From positions 1-40,607 of the forward strand of contig JAHEBS010000004.1 in assembly GCA_024642145.1 (NCBI GenBank): a stretch of DNA of 40,607 nt. The letters run 5' to 3'. Below, piece by piece: positions 1-11,981 of the stretch. This DNA comes from Marivivens sp. (GTDB lineage Bacteria > Pseudomonadota > Alphaproteobacteria > Rhodobacterales > Rhodobacteraceae). How positions within the stretch are numbered: position 1 is the stretch's first letter; the number at the start of each line of letters is the position of its first letter. Position numbers and translations under genes: made by a program. Below the pieces are notes generated by a model. That model worked only from the letters and a program-made list of their open reading frames with translations, was not told the DNA's origin and did not search any database.

Positions 1-365
1 ATGGTGGGTTCGGCCGCAGGCGCGTCGCTGGCAACGGGGGCCGCGGGCGCATCCGACATACCGGTTTGCGCCTCGGGGGCTGGCACTGCGGGAGCTTGCG
101 GGGCCGACGGGGCGTCAGCCACTGTGTCATCGGTCGGGGCGGCGGGGGCGGCAGGCGCGGCAACCGTCTCGGGCGGGCTTGCCTGACCCGAGGCTTGGGG
201 CGCGGGCTCGGCCGCGGCGGGTGCGGGCACCGCGGTGGCGTCGGTTTGCGGGACCGCAGGCGGCGTGCGCAAGACGGGCTGTGTCGCGCTCAGCGAAACC
301 ACCGCCAGCATCAAGATCGAAAAAATGCAGCCCCAAATCAGCCCGCGAAGGAATCCATTAGTCAC
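1..365 (-). CDS. Divergent polysaccharide deacetylase family-like exported/membrane-anchored protein, N-terminal part (3' end beyond window)
   Basis: Open minus-strand frame from GTG at 365: (M)TNGFLRGLIWGCIFSILMLAVVSLSATQPVLRTPPAVPQTDATAVPAPAAAEPAPQ...; N-terminal TM anchor then a Pro/Ala-rich linker. Absent from the ORF track (GTG start, runs off the edge). Family name is from recalled similarity to Rhodobacteraceae proteins and is uncertain. Confidence 0.55.
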   Translation of the reverse strand, partial: MTNGFLRGLIWGCIFSILMLAVVSLSATQPVLRTPPAVPQTDATAVPAPAAAEPAPQASGQASPPETVAAPAAPAAPTDDTVADAPSAPQAPAVPAPEAQTGMSDAPAAPVASDAPAAEPT

Positions 366-500
366 TTGAAACGCCTCTGTCTGCCCGTTCTGCCTCGGCC
401 GCCCTTGACGCTCGCCTACGTCCCGGCCCATGAATGTCACCGAATATACCGCGCTGCAGGGCAGCGACGGTAGCCCCCAATTTCCTTAGAGGGTCGCGCC

Positions 501-1082
501 TTGCTCCTCCTGATCGATAATTACGACAGTTTCACCTATAATCTGGTGCATTATTTCGGCGAACTCGGTGCCGAGGTCGTTGTGCGCCGCAACGACGCCA
601 TCGAAGTGCAAGAAGCGCTGGCCATGCGGCCCGCCGGCATCGTGCTGAGCCCCGGCCCCTGCGACCCCGATCAGGCAGGCATCTGCCTGCCACTGGTCGC
701 CGCCGCGGCCCAGACCGATACACCGCTTTTGGGCGTCTGTCTGGGGCATCAGACCATCGGTCAGGCCTTCGGCGGCAATGTGGTGCGGTGCCACGAGATC
801 GTGCATGGCAAGATGGGCACCATGCATCACGCGGGCAAAGGCGTGTTTGCCGGCCTGCCCTCACCGTTTCAGGCGACGCGCTACCACAGCCTTGTGGTCG
901 ACCGCGCCACCCTGCCCGACAGCCTCGAGGTCACCGCTTGGTTGGAGGATGGCACCATCATGGGCCTGCGCCACCGCGAAAAGCTGATCGAGGGCGTGCA
1001 GTTCCATCCCGAGTCCATCGCGTCCGAACACGGGCACAAACTGCTCAAGAATTTTCTCGACCAGATCAAGGTGCCTGCATGA
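501..1082 (+). CDS. trpG: Anthranilate synthase component II (glutamine amidotransferase)
   Basis: [26 protein letters not shown]..., [31 protein letters not shown] start with GAGGG upstream. Confidence 0.95.
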   Translation: MLLLIDNYDSFTYNLVHYFGELGAEVVVRRNDAIEVQEALAMRPAGIVLSPGPCDPDQAGICLPLVAAAAQTDTPLLGVCLGHQTIGQAFGGNVVRCHEIVHGKMGTMHHAGKGVFAGLPSPFQATRYHSLVVDRATLPDSLEVTAWLEDGTIMGLRHREKLIEGVQFHPESIASEHGHKLLKNFLDQIKVPA

Positions 1083-2098
1083 GCGACGCGCTAAAGCCCC
1101 TGATCAACGCCGCCGCCGAAGGTCCGCTAAGCCGTGCCGAGGCCGAAACCGCCTTTGAAATCCTGTTTCGCGGCGACGCGACGCCCAGCCAGATCGGCGG
1201 CCTGTTGATGGCGCTGCGCACGCGTGGCGAGACGGTCGATGAATATGCCGCCGCCGCCGCCGTGATGCGCGCCAAATGCAACAAGGTCCGCGCGCCGGCA
1301 GGCTCGATCGACATCGTGGGCACCGGCGGTGACGGGCGCGGCACGCTGAATATCTCGACCGCCACGGCCTTTGTCGTCGCGGGGGCCGGTCTGCCCGTGG
1401 CCAAGCATGGCAACCGCAACCTGTCGTCCAAATCCGGCGCGGCCGATGCGCTGGGGCAAATGGGCGTCAATGTCATGGTCGGACCCGAAATTGTGGAACG
1501 CGCGCTGGCCGAGGCCGGTATCGGTTTCATGATGGCCCCGATGCATCATCCGGCGATCAAGCACGTGATGCCCACGCGTGCGGAATTGGGCACCCGGACT
1601 ATTTTCAACATCCTCGGTCCGCTGACCAACCCCGCAGGCGTCAAGTTCCAGCTGACCGGCGCATTCAGCCGCGCACTGATCCGCCCCATGGCCGAAACGC
1701 TCAGGGTGCTGGGCACGACGCGCGCTTGGCTGGTGCATGGTTCGGATGGCACCGACGAGATGACCATCACCGGCACCACTTGGGTCGTTGAATTGAACGC
1801 GGGCGAGATTCGCGAGTTCGAGGTGGTTCCCGCAGACGCGGGCCTGCCCGAGCATCCGTTCGAGGCCATCGTCGGCGGCACGCCAGAGGAAAACGGCCTT
1901 GCCTTTGCCGCTTTGCTGGACGGCGCTGCAGGTGCCTACCGCGACGCGGTCTTGCTGAACGCGGCTGCGGCCCTGTTGATTGGCGGCAAGGCCGCTGACC
2001 TCAAGGCGGGTGTGGCCCTTGCCGCCCACAGCATCGACAGTGGCGCCGCCCGCCGCGCGATCGAGGCGCTTGCCCGCGTCACCCAGACTGCCGCCTGA
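1079..2098 (+). CDS. trpD: Anthranilate phosphoribosyltransferase
   Basis: [23 protein letters not shown]...; [50 protein letters not shown] overlap with trpG. Confidence 0.96.
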   Translation: MSDALKPLINAAAEGPLSRAEAETAFEILFRGDATPSQIGGLLMALRTRGETVDEYAAAAAVMRAKCNKVRAPAGSIDIVGTGGDGRGTLNISTATAFVVAGAGLPVAKHGNRNLSSKSGAADALGQMGVNVMVGPEIVERALAEAGIGFMMAPMHHPAIKHVMPTRAELGTRTIFNILGPLTNPAGVKFQLTGAFSRALIRPMAETLRVLGTTRAWLVHGSDGTDEMTITGTTWVVELNAGEIREFEVVPADAGLPEHPFEAIVGGTPEENGLAFAALLDGAAGAYRDAVLLNAAAALLIGGKAADLKAGVALAAHSIDSGAARRAIEALARVTQTAA

Positions 2099-2115
2099 TA
2101 CCAAGACAGAGACCC

Positions 2116-2922
2116 ATGGATATTCTCGACAAGATCAAAGCCTACAAACTCGACCATATCGCCGCCTGCAAGGCCGCGACCCCCTTGGCCGAGATCGAGG
2201 CCCGTGCCAAGGCCGCCTCGGCGCCGCGCGGATTTGCCCGCGCCCTGACCGAAGCCGCGCGCAACGGTTATGGGCTGATCGCCGAGATCAAGAAAGCCAG
2301 CCCGTCGAAGGGGCTGATCCGCCCCGATTTCGACCCGCCGGCACTGGCGCGCGCCTATGAGGCGGGCGGGGCAACCTGTCTGTCGGTTCTCACTGACGGG
2401 CCATCGTTTCAGGGCGCAGACGAATATCTGATGACCGCCCGCGCCGCCGTGTCCCTGCCCGCGCTGCGTAAGGATTTCCTTTATGACACCTATCAAGTGG
2501 CCGAGGCCCGCGCGCTGAACGCCGATTGTATCTTGATCATCATGGCCTCGGTCAGTGACGCGCAGGCCGCCGAGCTTGAGGATGCGGCCTTTGGCTGGGG
2601 CATGGATGTGCTGATCGAGGTGCATGACGATGCCGAACTGGCGCGCGCCGCGCGGCTGAAATCACCCCTGATCGGGATCAACAACCGCAATCTGCAAACC
2701 TTCGAGGTCACGCTGGACACCACGCGCCGTCTGGCGCGCCATGTGCCGGCCGATCGGACAATGGTCTGTGAAAGCGGCCTGTTCACCCCCGCCGATCTGG
2801 CGGACATGGCCCGTTACGGCGCGCGCAGTTTCCTCATCGGCGAAAGCCTGATGCGTCAAGCCGATGTCGAGGGCGCAACACGCGCGCTTTTAGCCGAACC
2901 CTATTCAGCCGGAGCCATGTGA
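2116..2922 (+). CDS. trpC: Indole-3-glycerol phosphate synthase
   Basis: [20 protein letters not shown]..., [36 protein letters not shown]. Confidence 0.96.
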   Translation: MDILDKIKAYKLDHIAACKAATPLAEIEARAKAASAPRGFARALTEAARNGYGLIAEIKKASPSKGLIRPDFDPPALARAYEAGGATCLSVLTDGPSFQGADEYLMTARAAVSLPALRKDFLYDTYQVAEARALNADCILIIMASVSDAQAAELEDAAFGWGMDVLIEVHDDAELARAARLKSPLIGINNRNLQTFEVTLDTTRRLARHVPADRTMVCESGLFTPADLADMARYGARSFLIGESLMRQADVEGATRALLAEPYSAGAM

Positions 2923-3398
2923 TGGGCGATAAACTCAGCCATTTCGATGCCCAAGGACAGGCGCATATGGTTGATGTCTCGGACAAGGACGTAACCAGCC
3001 GCACGGCAATTGCCGAGGGGTTCATCACCATGTCGCCCGCCACGCTGGCCCATGTGACCGCTGGCACCGCCAAAAAGGGCGATGTCTTGGGGGTCGCGCG
3101 GCTTGCGGGGATCATGGGCGCCAAGCGCACGGCGGATCTGATCCCGCTCTGCCACCCCTTGGCCCTGTCCAAGGTGGCCCTAGACCTGACCCCCGACCAT
3201 GACCTGCCCGGCGTTCGCGTCACGGCGACCGTCAAGACCACGGGCCAGACCGGTGTCGAGATGGAGGCCCTGACTGCGGTCTCGGTTGCGTGCCTAACCG
3301 TCTATGACATGCTCAAGGCCGTGCAAAAGGACATGGAGATCGGCGGTATCCGCCTGACCTTCAAAGATGGCGGCAAAAGCGGTCGGTTCACCGCATGA
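2922..3398 (+). CDS. moaC: Cyclic pyranopterin monophosphate synthase MoaC
   Basis: [33 protein letters not shown]..., [41 protein letters not shown] junction with trpC. Confidence 0.96.
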   Translation: MGDKLSHFDAQGQAHMVDVSDKDVTSRTAIAEGFITMSPATLAHVTAGTAKKGDVLGVARLAGIMGAKRTADLIPLCHPLALSKVALDLTPDHDLPGVRVTATVKTTGQTGVEMEALTAVSVACLTVYDMLKAVQKDMEIGGIRLTFKDGGKSGRFTA

Positions 3399-4567
3399 TC
3401 GCGGTATCCGAGGCGCTGGAGCGGCTTTTTGCGCTGGTGGCCCCGCTTGATGTAGAAACCGTGGCCCTGCGTAAGGCCGCAGGTCGCATTCTGGCCGAAC
3501 CCGCGGTGGCGCGGCGCGATCAGCCGCCCTTTGCCGCTTCTGCCATGGATGGCTATGCGGTTGCAGGATCTGCCGTTCTTGCAGGTGCGGCCTTTACCGT
3601 GATCGGCGAAGCGGCGGCTGGCCGCCGCTTTGAGGGCGCGGTTGGCGCGGGCGAGGCTGTGCGTATCTTTACCGGCGCGCCCCTGCCCCAAGGCACGGAT
3701 CGCGTCGTGATACAGGAAGATGTCACGCGCGCGGGCGACCGCATCGTGATCGCCGAGGGCCACGACACGGCGACCCATGTCCGGCCCCTTGGTGCCGATT
3801 TCGCGGCGGGTTTCACGCTCTCGGCCCCGCGACGCCTGACGGCCCCCGATCTGGCGCTTTTGGCGGCAATGAATGTGCCGCAGGTGCAGGTCTATCGGCA
3901 ACCGGTTGTCGCCTTGATCCCCACGGGCGATGAATTGGTGCAGCCCGGCGAAGAGCCGGGCCCCGACCAGATCATCGCCTCGAACACCTATGGTCTTGCC
4001 GCCATGCTAGAGGCTGCGGGCGCCAAGGTGCGCCTGCTGCCCATTGCGCGGGACAATGAACCCGCGTTGCGGCAGGCCTTCGGGCTGGCCAAAGGCGCCG
4101 ATCTGGTGGTGACGATCGGTGGCGCGTCGGTCGGCGATCATGACCTTGTGGGCCGCGTGGCCGGCGATCTGGGCATGGAACGCAGCTTTTACAAGATAGC
4201 CATGCGCCCCGGCAAACCGCTGATGGCGGGCCGGATCAACGGCGCGGCAATGATCGGCCTGCCCGGCAATCCGGTTTCCGCCATGGTCTGTGGCGCGATA
4301 TTCCTCTTGCCGGTGGTCGCGCGGATGCAGGGACTGCCAGCCGCCCCCGCGCCCCGCCAGCGCGCGCGACTGGCAACGCCCGTCACGGCCAATGGCCCGC
4401 GCGAGCACTATATGCGCGCCCATCTGGACCGCGGGGATGTCACCGTCTTTGCCGCGCAAGACAGTGCCCTGTTGTCCGTTCTGTCGCAGGCCAATGTGCT
4501 TTTGGTGCGCCCGCCAGATGATCCCGCGCAACCGGCAGGTGCAGAGGTCGAGGTCGTCGCCCTGTGA
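3395..4567 (+). CDS. moeA: Molybdopterin molybdenumtransferase MoeA
   Basis: [74 protein letters not shown] overlap with moaC. Confidence 0.95.
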   Translation: MIAVSEALERLFALVAPLDVETVALRKAAGRILAEPAVARRDQPPFAASAMDGYAVAGSAVLAGAAFTVIGEAAAGRRFEGAVGAGEAVRIFTGAPLPQGTDRVVIQEDVTRAGDRIVIAEGHDTATHVRPLGADFAAGFTLSAPRRLTAPDLALLAAMNVPQVQVYRQPVVALIPTGDELVQPGEEPGPDQIIASNTYGLAAMLEAAGAKVRLLPIARDNEPALRQAFGLAKGADLVVTIGGASVGDHDLVGRVAGDLGMERSFYKIAMRPGKPLMAGRINGAAMIGLPGNPVSAMVCGAIFLLPVVARMQGLPAAPAPRQRARLATPVTANGPREHYMRAHLDRGDVTVFAAQDSALLSVLSQANVLLVRPPDDPAQPAGAEVEVVAL

Positions 4568-4572
4568 GGCGA

Positions 4573-4601
4573 TTGACACAAACCGCGAACATGCGTAGAA
4601 C
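4573..4601 (+). promoter_or_regulatory. lexA promoter with embedded LexA/SOS box (GAAC-N7-GAAC)
   Basis: TTGACA (4573-4578), 17 nt, TAGAAC (4596-4601); GAAC-ATGCGTA-GAAC at 4587-4601 is the reverse complement of the alphaproteobacterial GTTC-N7-GTTC LexA box. Confidence 0.85.
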
Positions 4602-4634
4602 ATAAGACAAACACGCCACCTGCTGGAGGGTGCT

Positions 4635-5315
4635 ATGCTGACGCGCAAGCAACTGGATCTGCTGGAATTCATCAACAAGCGGATGGAACGTGACGGTGTT
4701 CCGCCCTCGTTCGACGAAATGAAGGATGCGCTGGACCTACGGTCCAAAAGCGGGATCCACAGATTGATCACGGCGCTTGAGGAACGTGGCTTCATCCGCC
4801 GCCTGCCGCACCGTGCCCGCGCGCTGGAAATCGTCAAGATGCCCGAGGCCATGGCCAAGGCGCGCAGCTTTACCCCTCAGGTCATCGACGGTCCCGCCCC
4901 CGCGCCGCGCAATGCGATGCCGGTCGAGGCCGCAGCGCTGGAACTGCCTGTCATGGGCCGTATCGCCGCCGGTGTGCCGATTGAGGCAATTTCAGAGGTG
5001 TCGCACAATGTCGCGGTGCCGCAGTCGATGATCGGCGCGGGCGAGCATTACGCGCTCGAGGTCAAGGGCGACTCGATGATCGGCATTGGCATCAATGACG
5101 GCGATATCGTTGTGATCCGCCGCACCGATACCGCGCAGAACGGCGATGTCGTGGTGGCGCTGGTCGAGGATCAAGAGGCCACGCTCAAGCGGTTCCGCCG
5201 TTCGGGATCGTCAATCGCGCTGGAAGCCGCCAATCCCGCCTATGAGACGCGCATTTTCCGCGACGATCAGGTGCGGGTGCAGGGCCGTCTGGTCGGGCTG
5301 ATCCGCACTTACTGA
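4635..5315 (+). CDS. lexA: LexA repressor (S24 peptidase)
   Basis: [45 protein letters not shown]...; [22 protein letters not shown]. Confidence 0.97.
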   Translation: MLTRKQLDLLEFINKRMERDGVPPSFDEMKDALDLRSKSGIHRLITALEERGFIRRLPHRARALEIVKMPEAMAKARSFTPQVIDGPAPAPRNAMPVEAAALELPVMGRIAAGVPIEAISEVSHNVAVPQSMIGAGEHYALEVKGDSMIGIGINDGDIVVIRRTDTAQNGDVVVALVEDQEATLKRFRRSGSSIALEAANPAYETRIFRDDQVRVQGRLVGLIRTY

Positions 5316-7324
5316 GCCCATAACCGGTTTCCGACCGTGGCGGACACTGTCTGCCAGCGGAGACCCTGTGAGCCGAGCCACCCCGCCACAGCGCCCGTCT
5401 GCGCCAGCTTTGGCGCATCCCAGACCACGCAGTCGCGCCCCGTGGCGGCCTCGACGTTGCTGACCAGCACATCGGCCCCGCCGCAGCCGGACAAAGCAGC
5501 AATGCGTGTTTTGCCGGTGACAATCCGCAATCGCTGCCCGCCGACGTCGGCCATCCCGTCATCGGGCCAGAGTGCTGCCGCCCCAGCTTGATCCATGCCG
5601 CCCCCGTCCGCGCCCAACCAGTTATCGGCGGCAAAGCCATCACCCGTTGCTTTGGACAGCGCGCGGCCCTCTGTGGTCATCACGCCCACCAACCCGCCGC
5701 TTTCGGCGATCAGGATCGCGGGCCGTGGACTGAACCACCAAAGAACCACCGCCAGAGCCGCGACCGCCACCCCCGTAAAGCGCAGTCGTCCCTGCCAGTT
5801 AACCAGCATCAAAAGGCCAAGGGCCAAGACGGGCACGACCGCCGCCATGGGTGATTTGACCGCGCCAATCGCGTGGGGAAGGCCTGCGACCACATGGCTG
5901 ACGCCGAGGACAAAGGCCAAGCCCTTGCCCACGATCCAAAGGGCCGGACCTTCCAGTCCCAAGGGCATCAGGCAGAAGGCCAGAACCCCCATCGGCATGA
6001 CGATCGAACCCACCAGCGCCACCGTCAAAAGGTTCGCGACCAAGCCATAATGCGCGACCATGTTGAATGTGGCCGCCGCAAATGGCGCCGTCGCGGTTCC
6101 GGCCAGCGCCGACGAGGCCACCGTGGCGACCACAGGCCGCCAGAACCGCGGCAGGCCCCGCAGTTTGGGTGCGAAGGCGCGAAAGCCTGCCACCAGCGCG
6201 ATCGTCGCGGCAAAAGACATCTGGAATCCCGGTTCTGTCAGCGCCTGCGGGTCCTTGCACAGGATCAGAACCGCAGCCAGCGCCACGGCGCGCAGACTGA
6301 TGGCCCGCCGACCCGCCAGGACCGCGATGTACATCACCGCCACCATCACAAAGGCCCTGAAAGCCGGCACTTCATGGCCCGACAGCAGCAGGTAAAAACC
6401 TCCGGCGGCCAAAGCCGCGACCGCACCGATCTTTTGTGCCGGCGCACGCAGCGCAAGCGGTGGCACCAGCGCGATACCCCCGCGCACGGCCCCAAATACG
6501 ACGCCGGTCAGCAGCGCCATGTGCAGGCCCGAAATCGAAATGATATGCGTCAGGTTCGCCGCGCGCATCTCGGTCTGCGTCACTCTGTCCAGCCGTGATC
6601 GGTCGCCCGTCAGGATCACTGCCGCCAAGGCCCCCGCCTGTCCGCCGATCTGGCCCGCGATCCGCGCCGACAGCCGCGTCTGCAAACGCGCAAACCACAG
6701 TTCAGTCCCGTCCCTTGGCTGTTCCAGCATCAAAACCGGCGCACGCACATAGCCGACAGCGCCTAGTTGGCGGAACCACGCATAACGGCGAAAGTCGAAA
6801 CCGCCAGGCTCGGCGGGGGCGGGCGGCGGCCCCAGATGCGCGGTCATCATCACCCGCGCACCGGGTTCGGCCAAAAGCCAGTCTTGCGGCCCGTAAAGCG
6901 ATACACGCACGCGCCGCGGCGTCCGTGCGGGCGAACGGTTATCCAGCACCACCTGATCCAGCATCAGGCGCAGCGCATCGCCCTGACTGCGGCTGATATC
7001 GACAATCCGGCCTTCGACGGGGCCATAATAGTGGCCGCGTAAAACCGGAGCCGTCGCCAGCCGCGCCTCGATCGCGGCCATGGCATAGCCGCCCGCCACC
7101 AATGCCAGCGCCAGCAACAGGGGCCCGAACGCCGCACCCGCGCGACGGGCCAGATAGGGTGCCGTGGCGGCCAAACCCAGCGCCATCAGCAGGGCACGCG
7201 CCGAAGGTTCGGCCTTGCCCGCGAAATAGAGGCCGATGCCAATCCCCAGCATCACCGGCACCCAGTGAAAGAGATGCCCGCGCTGTTCCAGCAACTGAGT
7301 CTCGACGGCGCGGAGCCAGCGCAC
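5309..7324 (-). CDS. comEC: ComEC/Rec2-family DNA uptake channel
   Basis: [63 protein letters not shown] start at 7324 ([36 protein letters not shown]) chosen over the ATG at 7420, which would overlap gltX. Confidence 0.9.
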   Translation of the reverse strand: MRWLRAVETQLLEQRGHLFHWVPVMLGIGIGLYFAGKAEPSARALLMALGLAATAPYLARRAGAAFGPLLLALALVAGGYAMAAIEARLATAPVLRGHYYGPVEGRIVDISRSQGDALRLMLDQVVLDNRSPARTPRRVRVSLYGPQDWLLAEPGARVMMTAHLGPPPAPAEPGGFDFRRYAWFRQLGAVGYVRAPVLMLEQPRDGTELWFARLQTRLSARIAGQIGGQAGALAAVILTGDRSRLDRVTQTEMRAANLTHIISISGLHMALLTGVVFGAVRGGIALVPPLALRAPAQKIGAVAALAAGGFYLLLSGHEVPAFRAFVMVAVMYIAVLAGRRAISLRAVALAAVLILCKDPQALTEPGFQMSFAATIALVAGFRAFAPKLRGLPRFWRPVVATVASSALAGTATAPFAAATFNMVAHYGLVANLLTVALVGSIVMPMGVLAFCLMPLGLEGPALWIVGKGLAFVLGVSHVVAGLPHAIGAVKSPMAAVVPVLALGLLMLVNWQGRLRFTGVAVAALAVVLWWFSPRPAILIAESGGLVGVMTTEGRALSKATGDGFAADNWLGADGGGMDQAGAAALWPDDGMADVGGQRLRIVTGKTRIAALSGCGGADVLVSNVEAATGRDCVVWDAPKLAQTGAVAGWLGSQGLRWQTVSATVGNRLWAQ

Positions 7325-7395
7325 TTGTCCTTGCCCCCCTGCCCAAGTATCCCATCCCCGATACGCCGCCTCCGGTGAACGAAAGGTTAACCAAA

Positions 7396-8799
7396 ATGAC
7401 CACCGCCCCCGTCGTGACACGTTTTGCCCCCTCGCCCACCGGCGCGCTGCATATCGGGGGCGCGCGGACGGCTTTGTTCAACTGGCTCTTTGCCCGCGGC
7501 CACGGCGGCAAGTTCCTGCTCAGGATCGAAGACACCGACCGCGCGCGAAGCGAGCCCGAAAACACGCAAAAAATCCTCGACGGTCTGACTTGGCTGGGTC
7601 TGGACTGGGATGGCGAGCCCATCAGCCAGTTCGAACGCGCCGATCGCCACGCCGAGGTGGCCCGCCAGCTTTTGTCCGAGGGCAAGGCCTATAAATGTTT
7701 CTCGACCCCCGAAGAGATTGAAGCGTTTCGCGAGGCTGCCCGTGCCGAGGGAAAATCGACGCTCTATCGCTCGCCCTGGCGCGAGGCCGATGCCGCGACC
7801 CACCCCGACGCACCCTATGCAATTCGCATCAAGGCCCCTCAAGAGGGGCATACGACCATTGTCGATGCCGTGCAGGGCGAGGTGACCTTGGGCAATGACC
7901 AGTTGGACGACATGGTGATGCTGCGTTCGGATGGCACGCCCGTCTATATGCTGGCTGTGGTGGTCGATGACCATGACATGGGCGTGACCCATATCATTCG
8001 GGGCGATGACCACCTGACCAATGCCTTTCGCCAGAAGATGATCTACGACGCCATGGGCTGGCCCGTGCCGGTGATGGCGCATATTCCGCTGATTTTCGGG
8101 GCTGATGGCAAAAAGCTCAGCAAGCGCCATGGCGCGACCTCGGCTGCGGAATATCAGGCCATGGGCTACCCCGCCGCAGGGATGCGCAACTATCTGGCGC
8201 GTCTGGGCTGGAGCCATGGTGATAACGAATTCTTTACCGATGCGCAGGCCCAGGCGTGGTTCGAGTTGTCGGGTATCAATCGCGCGCCCGCGCGGTTCGA
8301 TACCAAGAAACTCGAGCATCTCTGTGGTCAGCACATTGCGGTCGCGGACGATGCTGCACTGCTGCATGAAATCGGGGGCTATCTTGCCGCGATTGGCCAA
8401 CCCGCGCTCTCTGACACGCAAAGGACCACGATGTTGGCCGCGATGTATTGCCTCAAGGAACGGGCCAAGACCTTCCCTGAACTCCTTGAAAAAGCGCATT
8501 TTGCACTGGCTTCGCGCCCGATTGCACCAGACGAAAAGGCCGTGGCGGCACTGGATGCGGTATCCCGTGGTATACTGTCAGAATTGACGCCGCAGTTGCA
8601 AAATGTTAGCTGGTCGAGGGACGAGCTGGAGGCACTCGTCGCGACGGTTGCCGAGTCGCATGGCACCAAGCTCGGCAAGCTTGCGGGACCGCTCAGAGCG
8701 GCCCTTGCAGGTCGCGCGGTTTCCCCTAGCGTGTTCGATATGATGCTGGTCCTTGGACGCGATGAAACCGTCGCGCGTTTGACGGATGCAGCAGCCTGA
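7396..8799 (+). CDS. gltX: Glutamyl-tRNA synthetase
   Basis: [61 protein letters not shown]. Confidence 0.96.
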   Translation: MTTAPVVTRFAPSPTGALHIGGARTALFNWLFARGHGGKFLLRIEDTDRARSEPENTQKILDGLTWLGLDWDGEPISQFERADRHAEVARQLLSEGKAYKCFSTPEEIEAFREAARAEGKSTLYRSPWREADAATHPDAPYAIRIKAPQEGHTTIVDAVQGEVTLGNDQLDDMVMLRSDGTPVYMLAVVVDDHDMGVTHIIRGDDHLTNAFRQKMIYDAMGWPVPVMAHIPLIFGADGKKLSKRHGATSAAEYQAMGYPAAGMRNYLARLGWSHGDNEFFTDAQAQAWFELSGINRAPARFDTKKLEHLCGQHIAVADDAALLHEIGGYLAAIGQPALSDTQRTTMLAAMYCLKERAKTFPELLEKAHFALASRPIAPDEKAVAALDAVSRGILSELTPQLQNVSWSRDELEALVATVAESHGTKLGKLAGPLRAALAGRAVSPSVFDMMLVLGRDETVARLTDAAA

Positions 8800-8884
8800 T
8801 TACCTTTTCCTCAACAGGAATGGTTAGCATCGGGCGGAACAATAGAATCGCCGGTGCAGAACCGGCCATGAGGGGGATTTGGAA

Positions 8885-10174
8885 ATGGCAGACAAGCACG
8901 CAAGGCTGACGATCGACGGCAAGGATTTCGACCTTCCGATCCTGTCCCCCACTGACGGACCCGACGTTCTGGATATCCGCAAGCTCTACGGGCAGGTGGG
9001 CGTGTTTACCTATGATCCGGGCTTTACCTCGACCGCTGCCTGCGACTCGACCATCACCTTTATCGATGGCGACAAGGGCGAGTTGTTGCATCGCGGCTAT
9101 CCGATCGACCAGTTGGCGGCCAAGTCGCATTACCTCGAAGTCTGCTACCTGCTGTTCTATGGCAATCTGCCCACCGCAGCCGAGCTGGAACAGTTTGAAT
9201 CGCTGGTTACACGCCACACGATGATCCACGAGCAGATGCACTATTTCTTCCGTGGTTTCCGCCGTGACAGCCACCCGATGGCCACCATGGTGGGCGTTGT
9301 CGGCGCGATGTCGGCCTTTTACCACGACAGCCTTGATATCAATGACCTGCACCAGCGCGAGGTCGCCTCGATCCGCCTGATCGCCAAGATGCCGACTATC
9401 GCGGCCATGGCCTATAAATATTCGATCGGTCAGCCCTTTGTTTACCCGCGCAACGATCTCGATTACGCGGCGAATTTCCTGCACATGTGTTTCTCGGTTC
9501 CGGCCGAGCCTTATAACGTTGACCCGATCCTCGCCCGTGCGATGGACCGTATCTTCACGCTGCACGCCGATCACGAACAGAACGCCTCGACTTCGACGGT
9601 GCGTCTGGCGTCGTCCTCTGGCGCCAACCCCTTTGCGTGTATCGCTGCGGGCATTGCCTGCCTGTGGGGTCCGGCCCATGGCGGCGCCAATCAGGCCTGT
9701 CTGGAAATGCTGCGTGAAATCGGCACCGTGGACCGCATTCCGGAATATATCGCGCGGGCCAAGGACAAGAACGATCCCTTCCGCCTGATGGGCTTTGGCC
9801 ACCGCGTCTACAAGAACTTTGACCCCCGCGCCAAAGTGATGAAGCAATCGGCCGACGAGGTGCTTGACCTGATGGGGATCGAGAACAACCCCACCCTGCA
9901 GGTCGCCAAGGAATTGGAACGTATCGCGCTGGAAGACCCCTATTTCATTGAAAAGAAGCTCTACCCCAACGTGGACTTCTATTCGGGCATCATCCTTGAT
10001 GCGATGGGCTTTCCGACCTCGATGTTCACGCCGATCTTTGCGCTTGCCCGCACCGTTGGCTGGGTCAGCCAGTGGAAAGAACAGCTTTCGGATCCGCAAC
10101 TCAAAATCGGACGCCCGCGCCAGCTTTATCTGGGTGACACGCGCCGCGATTACGTCGAGATCGAGAACCGCTAG
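8885..10174 (+). CDS. gltA: Citrate synthase (type II)
   Basis: [20 protein letters not shown]..., [48 protein letters not shown]. Confidence 0.97.
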   Translation: MADKHARLTIDGKDFDLPILSPTDGPDVLDIRKLYGQVGVFTYDPGFTSTAACDSTITFIDGDKGELLHRGYPIDQLAAKSHYLEVCYLLFYGNLPTAAELEQFESLVTRHTMIHEQMHYFFRGFRRDSHPMATMVGVVGAMSAFYHDSLDINDLHQREVASIRLIAKMPTIAAMAYKYSIGQPFVYPRNDLDYAANFLHMCFSVPAEPYNVDPILARAMDRIFTLHADHEQNASTSTVRLASSSGANPFACIAAGIACLWGPAHGGANQACLEMLREIGTVDRIPEYIARAKDKNDPFRLMGFGHRVYKNFDPRAKVMKQSADEVLDLMGIENNPTLQVAKELERIALEDPYFIEKKLYPNVDFYSGIILDAMGFPTSMFTPIFALARTVGWVSQWKEQLSDPQLKIGRPRQLYLGDTRRDYVEIENR

Positions 10175-10183
10175 GCAAGCGGC

Positions 10184-10687
10184 GTGACCGTTCTGCGCAC
10201 CGAACGACTGGTGTTAAGGTCGGCCCGCTGGGCCGACCTTTCGCATTTCCACGCCATCATGAGCAATCCACAGGCCATGACCTATTGGTCGACGCCGCCC
10301 TTTGCCGATCTCGAAACCACCCGCGCATGGTTTGCCAGCATGATGGACCAAGGCGCGCGTAACCGCGATTTCGTGGTGACCGAAAGGGCCCGTGTCATCG
10401 GCAAGGTAGGCGTCTGGCGGCTGCCGGAAATCGGCATCATCCTGCATCCCGATGTCTGGGGTCGCGGCATCGCACGCGAGGCGCTTGGCGCGGTCATACC
10501 CCACCTGTTTGCAACCAGCGACACCGACCGGCTAACGGTCGATATCGACCCGCGCAATGCGGCGTCGCTGGCGCTGTTTGGCGGGTTGGGCTTTGTCGAG
10601 ACGGGTCGCGCAACGCGCACCTTCCGCATCAACGATGCATGGGCCGATAGCGTCTATATGGCGCTTGCCCGCCCTAGCGGCCTTTGA
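10184..10687 (+). CDS. GNAT family (RimJ/RimL-like) N-acetyltransferase
   Basis: MTVLRTERLVLRSARWADLSHFHAIMSNPQAMTYWSTPPF..., GRGIAREALGAVIPHLF; GTG start. Confidence 0.85.
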   Translation: MTVLRTERLVLRSARWADLSHFHAIMSNPQAMTYWSTPPFADLETTRAWFASMMDQGARNRDFVVTERARVIGKVGVWRLPEIGIILHPDVWGRGIAREALGAVIPHLFATSDTDRLTVDIDPRNAASLALFGGLGFVETGRATRTFRINDAWADSVYMALARPSGL

Positions 10688-11450
10688 ACACCGGCGGGCG
10701 TTTGGCCAAAAAGGCTGCAACCGCCTCGCGGAAATCTTCGGTGCGGGAACATTCGTCCTGCAGCTCCGCCTCGATCGACAGTTGCGCGCGCAGGCTATTG
10801 CCGTCGCTGGCCTGCATGGCGCGCCGCAGGTTGCGATAGGCGACCGCCGGACCACGCGCGATCTTGGCCGCGCGGGTGGCGATATGGGCCGTGAAATCCG
10901 CATCCGGCACAACCTCGTAGATCATGCCCCATTCGGCGGCCTGACGCGCCGCGATCTTATCCCCGAAAAGCATGGCCCCCATGGCGCGCGCCGTGCCCAT
11001 CTGACGGGGCAGGAACCACGTGCCGCCCGCATCAGGGATCAGACCGATGCCCGTAAAGGCCTGAGCGAAATAGGCGTTCTCGGCGGCGATCACCACGTCG
11101 GCCGCCAGCGCAAGGTTGGCCCCTGCCCCCGCCGCAGGCCCGTTCACCGCCGAAATCGTGGGCACCGGACAATCGCGGATCGCGATCAGCATCGGCTCGT
11201 ATTCCTCGCTAAGCACTTTCTTGAAATCAGGCATCGTGGGGCCTGCGGTTTCGGTCAGGTCCTGCCCCGAGCAGAAGGCAGGACCCGCGCCGGTCAACAC
11301 CATGACGCGCGCGCCTTCGGGCGGGCGTTCAAAGGCGGCGACGATCGCCAACCGGACTTCGCGCGTCAGCGCGTTCATACGATTGGGTCTGTTGATGGTG
11401 ACGGTGCCGATGCCATCGGCAAGCGTAACGGTGACGACGGGTTCAGACAT
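10674..11450 (-). CDS. Enoyl-CoA hydratase/isomerase family protein (PaaG-like)
   Basis: MSEPVVTVTLADGIGTVTINRPNRMNALTREV..., GAGPAFCSGQDL, AVNGPAAGAGANLALAADVVIA, GLIPDAGGTWFLPR. Confidence 0.88.
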   Translation of the reverse strand: MSEPVVTVTLADGIGTVTINRPNRMNALTREVRLAIVAAFERPPEGARVMVLTGAGPAFCSGQDLTETAGPTMPDFKKVLSEEYEPMLIAIRDCPVPTISAVNGPAAGAGANLALAADVVIAAENAYFAQAFTGIGLIPDAGGTWFLPRQMGTARAMGAMLFGDKIAARQAAEWGMIYEVVPDADFTAHIATRAAKIARGPAVAYRNLRRAMQASDGNSLRAQLSIEAELQDECSRTEDFREAVAAFLAKRPPVFKGR

Positions 11451-11513
11451 GGGGCCTCCGTGGGTTGACGGCATATTAGTCCGCCCGAGAGCCGCGCAAA
11501 GCGCGACGGTGCG

Positions 11514-11981
11514 TCAACTCCTGAGGATTTCCTCAAGCCGCGCCTGTTCTTCGGCGTTCAACTCGTCTTTGGCGGGGCGCGCGCGGCGACGGGCGGTGAT
11601 GGCAAAGCCCAGACCCGTCAGCAACAGCGCCGGTGGCGCGCCCCATAGGATCAGGTTCAACCCCCGCGCGGGCGGCTGCATCAGGATACCTTCGCCAAAA
11701 CCCGCGAACTCGCCCACCACGCCATAGACCAGATAATCCAGAGCCTCTTGGTCACTATCGCCCGCCACCAGCCGCTCGCGCAGCATCAGCCGCAGATCTC
11801 GGGCCACGGCGGCATTGGAATCGTCAATGTTTTCGCCCTGACACACTGGGCAGCGCAGCATTTGCGACAGCGCCCGCGCGCGCGCCTCGAGCGCGGGGTC
11901 AGCCAGCATCTCGCCCGGCTGGACCGCAAGCACCGGCAGGGCCCAAAGCACAAGCGCGACCGCGGCCAGTGCCCGCCTCAT
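11514..11981 (-). CDS. ccmH: Cytochrome c maturation protein CcmH (Ccl2-type)
   Basis: MRRALAAVALVLWALPVLAVQPGEMLADPALEARARALSQMLRCPVCQGENIDDSNA...; CPVCQ motif plus C-terminal TM. Confidence 0.94.
   Translation of the reverse strand: MRRALAAVALVLWALPVLAVQPGEMLADPALEARARALSQMLRCPVCQGENIDDSNAAVARDLRLMLRERLVAGDSDQEALDYLVYGVVGEFAGFGEGILMQPPARGLNLILWGAPPALLLTGLGFAITARRRARPAKDELNAEEQARLEEILRS

Noticed and set aside
7102-7395. N-terminal extension of gltX in the ORF track (565-aa version)
   Set aside because: Extension is low-complexity Arg/Pro and overlaps comEC; the true start [16 protein letters not shown] is at 7396.
8850-8866. GCCGGT-GCAGA-ACCGGC hairpin in the gltA 5' region as a riboswitch
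   Set aside because: A single short stem close to the RBS with no recognisable aptamer; short GC-rich hairpins are expected by chance in this genome.
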